Assembly (NCBI GenBank): GCA_030152505.1 | Contig: JASLJO010000287.1 | Span: 1-11,863 of the forward strand | Direction: 5' to 3' | DNA from: Solirubrobacterales bacterium | GTDB lineage: Bacteria > Actinomycetota > Thermoleophilia > Solirubrobacterales > 70-9 | DNA: 11,863 nucleotides | Part shown: positions 1-4,653 of the stretch, piece after piece | Numbering within the stretch: the stretch's first letter is position 1 | Layout of the letters: each line of letters opens with the position of its first letter | Notes under the pieces: model-generated | The model's database searches: none | Seen by the model: the letters and a program-made list of their open reading frames with translations, nothing else | Told to the model about the DNA's origin: nothing | Translations under genes and position numbers: made by a program

Positions 1-782
1 GATTCGTTGCCGCGGCGGTGATCGGGCCACGACTCCAGCGCGACCGAGAGGTCGACGCGCCGAACAACCTGGCGATGGTCGCCGTCGGCGCGGGTCTGCT
101 CTGGATGGGCTGGAACGGCTTCAACGGCGGCGACTGGTACGAAGCCAGCGGGATCGCTTCAGCCGCGATCCTCAACACCAACCTCTGCACTGCCGTCGCT
201 TTCCTGGTCTGGGTGGCCTTTGACTACCTGACCGGACGCAAACCGAGCCTGATCGGCAGCGTCAACGGGATGATCGTCGGCCTGGTGGCGATTACCCCCG
301 GAGCCGGCTTCGTCAACGGCTGGGGCGCGATCATCATTGGTGTGATCGCCTCGACGATCGTCTACTTCGCGCTCAACTACCTGAGCCGAGTGAGACCGTT
401 CCGCAACGTGGATGACACGTTGGGCGTCGTCTACACCCACGGCTTTGCGGGCGTGGCGGGCGGTCTGCTGGTCGGCATCTTCGCCAACAGCTCGATGGCG
501 GAAACGGTGCTTGCCGGAACGATCTCCGGCGGCGGGCTCAACCTGCTCAAATGGCAGGCGCTGACCGCGCTCTGGGTGATCGTCTTCTCCGGGGTGATGA
601 CGTTCATCCTGCTGAAAATCGTCAGCATCTTCGTGCCTCTGCGGATGACTGAGGAAGACATGGAGACCGGCGACGTGGCCGTCCACGGGCACGAGGTGTA
701 CCCGTCGGACGTCCCGTCCCTGGGCTACCCCGACGGCGTGCCGGCTCAGCCGGCGCCCGCCGTGGGGGGAGGCGGCTACTAG
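1..782 (+). CDS. amt: Ammonium transporter (Amt family), 5'-truncated by the window edge
   Basis: Membrane channel that conducts ammonium/ammonia across the cytoplasmic membrane. The reading frame is open from base 3 and has no real start in the window; the GTG at 18 is internal, because the residues before it (FVAA) lead into the conserved VIGPR segment. What is visible is roughly the C-terminal 60% of a normal Amt: the aromatic and glycine-rich GWNGFNGG motif, several hydrophobic segments with small-residue packing, and the YTHGFAGVAGGLLVGIFA segment. Its His matches the second pore histidine (His318 of E. coli AmtB). The cytoplasmic tail has the VHGHEVYP form of the usual HGE-x-Y motif and ends in a Pro/Gly-rich stretch. 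The first pore His lies outside the window. No glnK (PII) follows; the next gene is a convergent LysR regulator whose TAG overlaps this TAG in a shared CTAG. The family is clear; the substrate is inferred from it. Confidence 0.95.
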   Translation, partial: FVAAAVIGPRLQRDREVDAPNNLAMVAVGAGLLWMGWNGFNGGDWYEASGIASAAILNTNLCTAVAFLVWVAFDYLTGRKPSLIGSVNGMIVGLVAITPGAGFVNGWGAIIIGVIASTIVYFALNYLSRVRPFRNVDDTLGVVYTHGFAGVAGGLLVGIFANSSMAETVLAGTISGGGLNLLKWQALTALWVIVFSGVMTFILLKIVSIFVPLRMTEEDMETGDVAVHGHEVYPSDVPSLGYPDGVPAQPAPAVGGGGY

Positions 783-1717
783 GCCGCGGCTCGTGCTCCC
801 AAACCGCCCCCGGCGCTCTCCCCGGGGGCGGTTTGGCGCAGCACGTCGAGCATCGTCGCAACCGCCGGCGTGACCGCCGCCGCCCGGGGGGTTGCGGCAA
901 ACACCTTGCGCACCGGGCTGCTCGGTTGAAGAGGGCGGATGCGGATGTCGGTGCGGACCGTCGAAAGGGCGAGCTGGGGAATCAGTGCCACGCCGACGCC
1001 GGCGGCGACCAGCCCCTGAACCGTCTGGTAGTCGTCGCTTTCAAAGGAAACTCGGGGCTCGAAGCCGGCGCCGTGGCAGGAACGGACGACGTGGCGGGCG
1101 CAGGGGGTCGAGGCCGAGGTCTGGACCCAGGCCTCCTCGCGCAGATCCTCGAGCCGCAGCTGCCGGCACCGCGCCAGCCGGTGCTCGGCGGGCAGAGCGA
1201 GGTGAAGCGGGTCGTCCAGCAGTTCGAAGCGTTTGACTCCCGCCTCGAGCCGCTCACCCACCCCCTCGAACTCATAGAGCAGGACGAAGTCGAATTCTCC
1301 CGCCCGCAGGCGAGGGGCGATCTCCTCCGGCTCGCCCTCGGCGAGGGTGATCTCGACCCCAGGGTGCGAGGCACGAAAGCCGGCGATTGCCTGTGGCATC
1401 AGCGTCGCCCCGGCGCTGGGAAAGGAGGCGGTGCGCAGCCGCCCGCCCCGGCCAGCGGCGATCGCAGCCAGCTCGGCCTCGGCCGTCTCCATGCTCGCCA
1501 GGATTCCGCCGACGTGCCCCGCCAAGGAGGCGCCGGCGGCGGTTGGTCTGGCGCCGCCGCGATTGCGCTCGATCAGTGGCACCCCCACTTCCTCCTCGAG
1601 CGTGGCGATCGCCTGCGAAACGGCGGATTGCGAGTAGGAGAGCGCGTCGGCAGCGGCGGAGAAGGAGCTGCGCTCGACCACCTCGCGGAAAACGTTGAGC
1701 CGGCCCGCATTGAGCAT
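779..1717 (-). CDS. LysR-family transcriptional regulator
   Basis: DNA-binding regulator of about 312 residues, the normal LysR length. Residues 1-60 are a typical LysR winged helix-turn-helix (FREVVERSSFSAAADAL, then SQSAVSQAIATLEEEVG and RPTAAG). A linker helix follows, then a two-lobe periplasmic-binding-like effector domain from about residue 88 (LRTASFPSAGATLMPQAI, ESDDYQTVQGLVAAGVGVAL). ATG at 1717 is chosen over an in-frame TTG at 1738: LysR proteins usually begin a few residues before the FxxVxExxSFS motif, and a TAAAAT -10-like element lies between the two codons. No Shine-Dalgarno precedes the ATG. LysR proteins often control a divergent neighbour, which here is the universal stress protein gene 112 bp away; amt is convergent. 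The inducer cannot be read from the sequence. The C-terminal 15 residues are low-complexity and overlap a hairpin. Confidence 0.93.
   Translation of the reverse strand: MLNAGRLNVFREVVERSSFSAAADALSYSQSAVSQAIATLEEEVGVPLIERNRGGARPTAAGASLAGHVGGILASMETAEAELAAIAAGRGGRLRTASFPSAGATLMPQAIAGFRASHPGVEITLAEGEPEEIAPRLRAGEFDFVLLYEFEGVGERLEAGVKRFELLDDPLHLALPAEHRLARCRQLRLEDLREEAWVQTSASTPCARHVVRSCHGAGFEPRVSFESDDYQTVQGLVAAGVGVALIPQLALSTVRTDIRIRPLQPSSPVRKVFAATPRAAAVTPAVATMLDVLRQTAPGESAGGGLGARAAA
799..836 (+). terminator. Strong GC hairpin after amt, inside the 3' end of the LysR gene
   Basis: Bases 799-813 and 822-836 form a perfect 15-bp stem around an 8-nt loop, starting 17 nt after the amt stop. There is no U-tract on either side, so this would be a U-less hairpin terminator, or an mRNA 3'-end stabiliser, if it works at all. 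It lies in the coding sequence for the Gly/Ala-rich C-terminus of the convergent LysR gene, so that protein's tail may be shaped by the hairpin. Confidence 0.55.
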
Positions 1718-1728
1718 AAGTAGAACTG

Positions 1729-1734
1729 ATTTTA
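1729..1734 (-). promoter_or_regulatory. Candidate -10 element (TAAAAT) of the LysR gene
   Basis: On the minus strand TAAAAT matches five of six positions of the sigma-70-type -10 consensus and lies 11 nt before the ATG at 1717, giving a 5' leader of only a few bases. No convincing -35 was found at 16-18 bp spacing. The surrounding sequence contains several T-N11-A pairs, the minimal LysR box, but that pattern is too loose to call an operator. Confidence 0.45.
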
Positions 1735-1758
1735 ACAAGCAGCAATAACCGTTGCGCT

Positions 1759-1776
1759 GATGTCAACTCGATGTCA
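1759..1776. repeat. Direct repeat GATGTCA, 11-bp period, between LysR and usp
   Basis: GATGTCA occurs at 1759-1765 and 1770-1776, 11 bp apart start to start, so both copies lie on nearly the same face of the helix. It sits in the 112-bp divergent spacer of the LysR and universal stress protein genes. This is the arrangement expected of a tandem regulator site; which protein would bind is unknown. Confidence 0.4.
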
Positions 1777-1790
1777 CGATCGCTTTGAGA

Positions 1791-1804
1791 TTCGAAAATT
1801 CGAA
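1791..1804. promoter_or_regulatory. Inverted repeat TTCGAA-AA-TTCGAA upstream of usp
   Basis: Two palindromic hexamers separated by 2 bp form a 14-bp dyad in an unusually AT-rich island, 26 bp before the usp start codon. Its position fits an operator or promoter region for usp. No clear -35/-10 pair could be assigned here. Confidence 0.4.
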
Positions 1805-1829
1805 ATACCCGCAAGGGAGGCACTGGAAA

Positions 1830-2555
1830 ATGGCTTTGAAGATCATCGTTTCCTACGACGACACCGACAACGACCGCGATGCCCTCGCCCTAGGCCGCTT
1901 GCTCGCCTATGCTGGCGCCGACCTCGAGCTGGCCTACGTCCGCCACTCCTATGGCGAGTCGCTCGAGCAGCAGGAGGCAGAGGAGCTGCTCGCTCGTGGT
2001 GCCGCCGCGGCCGGCGCGCCGGACATGGCGCGCCGCGTTGTCATCAACCCCAACACCAGCGTCGGCCTGTCTCAGCTGGCCGAAGAGGAGAACGCCGACG
2101 TGATCGTCTTCGGGTCCGAGTACCGCACCGCGGTCGGCACCCTCAAGCCCGGCATCTCCGCCCACAAACTGCTGCTTGGCGGCCCCGCCGCGATCGCCGT
2201 CGCGCCGGCCGGCCTGCGCGAGCATCCCTCGGTGGGCGTCAACACGGTCGGCGTCCTCGACGAGGGTGACGATGCGGCCAGGGCGACGGCGGACAGCCTC
2301 GCCGCGGCGCTCGGCGCCAACGTCGTCAAGTACGAGCGCGGCCCAGTCGACCTGCTCGTCGTCGGCTCGCGTCCCGAGTCCCCGCGGGGCAAGGTCACGC
2401 TCAGCGCTTCCAGCGACTACGTGGTCGAGGCGGCGACCTTTCCGGTGATCGTCGTGCCGCGCGGCGTCACCGTGCGCTTCGATGGCGCCGCCGCCCCCAC
2501 CACGCCGCAGTCCTCGGAGCCGTCCGAGCCTGCGGAGCCGTCGGTGAGTGCTTAG
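1830..2555 (+). CDS. Tandem-domain universal stress protein (UspA family)
   Basis: Soluble protein of 241 residues with two Usp-like alpha/beta domains. Domain 1 (about residues 3-126) starts with the beta strand LKIIVSYDDTDNDRDALALG and ends with the nucleotide-loop region VIVFGSEYRT...GISAHKLLLGGPAAIAVAP. Domain 2 (about 133-211) is short: VNTVGVLDEGDDAARATADSLAA, then DLLVVGSRPESPRG...SASSDYVVEAATFPVIVVPRG, which aligns with the G-2x-G-9x-G(S/T) ATP-binding region of Usp proteins but is imperfect. The last 25 or so residues are a Pro/Ser/Glu-rich tail. ATG 1830 is preceded by GGGAGG at 1815-1820 with a 9-nt spacer; an in-frame ATG at 1785 has no ribosome site. Usp proteins help cells survive stress and starvation, and many bind ATP or cAMP; the specific role here is unknown. 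It is divergent from LysR, which may regulate it. Confidence 0.85.
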   Translation: MALKIIVSYDDTDNDRDALALGRLLAYAGADLELAYVRHSYGESLEQQEAEELLARGAAAAGAPDMARRVVINPNTSVGLSQLAEEENADVIVFGSEYRTAVGTLKPGISAHKLLLGGPAAIAVAPAGLREHPSVGVNTVGVLDEGDDAARATADSLAAALGANVVKYERGPVDLLVVGSRPESPRGKVTLSASSDYVVEAATFPVIVVPRGVTVRFDGAAAPTTPQSSEPSEPAEPSVSA

Positions 2556-2559
2556 CGCC

Positions 2560-3015
2560 TCAGGACCGGCGCGCGGGGCGCTTGGTCACCAAAATGACGG
2601 CCGCGACCTCAGAATCGCGGCCGTCGAGCTTTTTCTCGACGTCGCTCAAGGGCACCGGCTGAGCCGCTTGGCCGCTGAGCATTTCCGCCACGGTTGCCTC
2701 GGGCAGCTCGGTCTCGACGACGAATGCGTCGGGCAGCTTCGGCTGCTTGGTTTCCACCAGCATTCGCCGGGTGACGTCCTCGGCGGCGCGTTCGGCGTTC
2801 GACCAGCCCTGACCGAAGGAGAGGTCGGGCGGCTCGAGGTGGCGCCCTTCGAGGATCCGCAGCGAGCTATCTGCCGGTGGCCACTCGCGTTCGCCGAGCT
2901 CGACCGGCCGGCCGGTCAGCCAGGGCTCGAGCACCTGGCGGCGCAGCTCGTCGAGACTGAGGTTGAAGGCGCGGGCGTGGTTGATACCGCCGCTGATCTC
3001 GACGTGGAACGGCAT
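2560..3015 (-). CDS. Conserved-looking hypothetical protein, 151 aa
   Basis: No family recognised. The protein has no signal peptide or membrane segment and is charged and mixed alpha/beta. It begins MPFHVEISGG, has a tryptophan-containing central part (EPWLTGRPVELGEREWPP, then LSFGQGWSNAERAAEDVTRRM) and ends in a basic tail (VTKRPARR). The reading looks real for three reasons: it fills the gap between convergent usp (4 bp between the stops) and divergent HAD (24 bp between the starts) exactly; its composition is globular rather than the Arg/Ala-rich type of shadow frames; and a TAAGCT -10-like hexamer sits 6 nt before its ATG. The opposite frame, which continues HAD upstream, has no matching start signal. 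The N-terminus could form a small stress- or ligand-binding fold, but nothing supports a specific function. Confidence 0.7.
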   Translation of the reverse strand: MPFHVEISGGINHARAFNLSLDELRRQVLEPWLTGRPVELGEREWPPADSSLRILEGRHLEPPDLSFGQGWSNAERAAEDVTRRMLVETKQPKLPDAFVVETELPEATVAEMLSGQAAQPVPLSDVEKKLDGRDSEVAAVILVTKRPARRS

Positions 3016-3021
3016 GCGGCG

Positions 3022-3031
3022 AGCTTATGCT
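3022..3031. promoter_or_regulatory. Overlapping divergent -10 elements (AGCTTATGCT)
   Basis: Within the 24-bp gap between two divergent start codons, the plus strand reads TATGCT (3026-3031), 8 nt before the HAD ATG. The minus strand reads TAAGCT (3027 to 3022), 6 nt before the ATG at 3015. The two hexamers share the self-complementary TA at 3026-3027. Both have the TANNNT core and the spacing expected for leaderless or near-leaderless mRNAs. No good -35 was seen for either; any would lie within the opposite coding region. Confidence 0.55.
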
Positions 3032-3039
3032 GCCGCGGC

Positions 3040-3696
3040 ATGGAAGCGCACATTCCCACAGCAGTGGTCTTCGACAACGACGGCCTCCTGCTCGACACCG
3101 AGTCGGTTTGGACCCGGGCCGAGCGCGACCTCTTCGAGCGGCGCGGGCTCGACTTCACCCCGGTGGACAAGCGTGAGCTGGTGGGCACCTCGGCCGAGAT
3201 CGCCGGCGGAATCCTCGAACGCCGCCTGGAGGAGCCCGGTCGCGCCGTCGCCCTGATCGACGAGTTGAACGATCTGGTCGTCGCCGAGCTCGAGCACGGG
3301 GTCGAGGCGATGGTCGGCGCGCGCGAGCTGCTGCACTCGCTGAGGAAGCGCGGCACCCCACTCGGCCTGGTCTCCAACTCGCCGCTGCGCTTCGTTCAAC
3401 GCTCGTTGGAGATCGCCGGCTTCGAGGACCGCTTCGACGTCGTCATCAGCGCCCATGAAGTCCCAGAGCCCAAGCCAGCCCCCGACCCCTATCTGGAGGC
3501 GTGCCGCCGCCTCGGAGTCGAAGCCGGCCCGGAGGTCGTCGCCCTGGAGGATTCGCCCACCGGCGTCGCCGCCGCCCGGGCCGCTGGCCTCACCGTGATC
3601 GGCATCCCCTCGCTGGACGGCATCGTTCTCGACGAAGCTCACGAAATTGCAAGCTCGCTCCTCGATGACATCGTCGCCCGCCGACTTGTCTTGTGA
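3040..3696 (+). CDS. HAD-superfamily hydrolase (beta-phosphoglucomutase/phosphatase type)
   Basis: 218-residue cytosolic enzyme with all four HAD motifs. Motif I is FDNDGLLLDTE with nucleophile D12 and general acid/base D14; motif II is the S in VSNS (112-114); motif III is K145 in EPKPAPDPYL; motif IV is E170-D171 in LEDSPTGVAAA. The helical cap between motif I and residue 100 is of the subfamily IA type seen in beta-phosphoglucomutase, phosphoglycolate phosphatase and similar sugar-phosphate phosphatases. The substrate cannot be told from sequence. The start is the ATG at 3040, ten residues before motif I; the frame is open further upstream but there it runs over the divergent 151-aa gene. 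No Shine-Dalgarno; TATGCT lies 8 nt upstream. It is followed by a nested terminator. Confidence 0.93.
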   Translation: MEAHIPTAVVFDNDGLLLDTESVWTRAERDLFERRGLDFTPVDKRELVGTSAEIAGGILERRLEEPGRAVALIDELNDLVVAELEHGVEAMVGARELLHSLRKRGTPLGLVSNSPLRFVQRSLEIAGFEDRFDVVISAHEVPEPKPAPDPYLEACRRLGVEAGPEVVALEDSPTGVAAARAAGLTVIGIPSLDGIVLDEAHEIASSLLDDIVARRLVL

Positions 3697-3699
3697 GGT

Positions 3700-3798
3700 G
3701 AGGCTGCCGCGGGGATGCTCTCGCCCGGACAAAACGCGGCCCAATTAGGCCGCGTTTTTGAGTATCCGCCCGTTCGAGAGCATCCCCGCGTCAGCCTC
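3700..3798. repeat. 24-bp near-perfect inverted repeat enclosing a terminator
   Basis: Bases 3700-3723 and 3775-3798 are reverse complements with one mismatch (C3707 against T3791). The left arm begins 4 bases past the HAD stop; the right arm runs over the stop codon and last codons of the minus-strand 281-aa gene. Each convergent mRNA therefore carries almost the same 24-nt sequence at or just after its stop. A stem of this length flanking a second hairpin is more than a simple terminator needs. Confidence 0.8.
3731..3758. terminator. Bidirectional intrinsic terminator between convergent genes
   Basis: AAAACGCGGCC (3731-3741) pairs perfectly with GGCCGCGTTTT (3748-3758) around the 6-nt loop CAATTA, and TTTTT ends at 3759. 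Because the A-run precedes the stem, the minus strand also ends in a T-run, so it can stop HAD transcripts on + and the wall-hydrolase/hypothetical transcript on -. It is the clearest intrinsic terminator in the window. Confidence 0.9.
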
Positions 3799-4636
3799 TG
3801 AGCACGCGGCGTCTGCGGAGAACGCGCTCGCAGGTGTCGAGCAGCTCTCGGACTGAGTTGAGGTGGGTCGAGTTGAGCTCACCGTGGAGAGCTTCGTTGG
3901 CAGCGTCACCGGCCTCGCCGCGGCGAGCTTCGAGTGTCGCCATGTCCTCCTCGTGGCCGGGATCCGCCAGCGCTCCGGCGAGCTCGACCAGCAACGCCTC
4001 GAGGCCGACGCGCAGCTGCAGCGCCGCCTCGCGGTTACGGTCGGCGTCGAGGTCGGCGCGGGCGCGCAGGATCAGCGTCTCGCAGGCGTCGATGTGCTCC
4101 CGGCCGCCGATCACCGCGGCGAGGCGCTCCTGTGGGCGCAGCTCCTCGTCGCGCTGACGGCGACGCGATGCGCCCCCATGAACATCGACCGCGCGCGCCG
4201 CCGTGTAGCGGCTGGAGGCGACCTCCTTGCCGCTGCCGTAGCCGAGGTACACCACGGTTGCTCGCTCGGGACGCAGTTCGAACCAAAGCGGATCGGCGCT
4301 CGCCACCGCCTGAGCGTGCAGCGCCCGGTTGAGCAGCGCGATGCCGTCGGCTACCGCAGCGTCGATCTGCTCCTCGGTCGCCACGGTCCGCTCCAGCCAG
4401 CGCGCGGCTTCCTCGGGTGAGTCGAACGGCTCGTGTGCGCGCACTGCGGTGACCCTGGTCAGCGGCAGCGGCGCCGGTTCGGCCCCCGGCTCGGCCTGCC
4501 TGGGTCGGCGCCGGCGGCGCCGGGGAGGCGGTGGGGCGCCGACGGTCTCGACCACGAGCACCCGTTGCCCGTCGTCGTCGCGGGCCAGGTAGCGACCGTC
4601 GGGCAGTCCGGTTGCCCCCGGCAGCTCGAACTGCAC
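3791..4636 (-). CDS. Hypothetical protein, 281 aa, downstream of the wall hydrolase
   Basis: Family not recognised. From GTG 4636 the protein starts with a short beta-like segment (QFELPGATGLPDGRYLAR, then QRVLVVETVG). It continues with a Pro/Arg-rich linker (PPPP followed by six Arg, about residues 36-60) and then a long, mostly helical, acidic C-terminal domain (DSPEEAARWLERTVATEEQI, ACETLILRARADLDADRNRE, LEALLVELAGAL) without signal peptide or membrane segments. The start is uncertain: a CTG at 4657 overlaps the upstream TGA (CTGA) behind AAGGG and would add seven residues (SQLFGF...). Translation before that point in this frame is Arg/Pro-rich antisense-type sequence lying over the hydrolase gene, so it was excluded. 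The near-zero gap to the upstream gene suggests co-transcription and translational coupling; transcription then ends at the 3731-3758 hairpin. Confidence 0.75.
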   Translation of the reverse strand: MQFELPGATGLPDGRYLARDDDGQRVLVVETVGAPPPPRRRRRRPRQAEPGAEPAPLPLTRVTAVRAHEPFDSPEEAARWLERTVATEEQIDAAVADGIALLNRALHAQAVASADPLWFELRPERATVVYLGYGSGKEVASSRYTAARAVDVHGGASRRRQRDEELRPQERLAAVIGGREHIDACETLILRARADLDADRNREAALQLRVGLEALLVELAGALADPGHEEDMATLEARRGEAGDAANEALHGELNSTHLNSVRELLDTCERVLRRRRVLRG

Positions 4637-4653
4637 GAATCCGAAGAGCTGGC

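Noticed and set aside
833..1723. Plus-strand open frame of 296 codons
   Set aside because: Antisense to the LysR gene, which has complete HTH and effector domains; the plus product is low-complexity.
2548..3039. Upstream extension of the HAD reading frame
   Set aside because: HAD motif I begins right after ATG 3040; the extension covers the divergent 151-aa gene and has no start signal.
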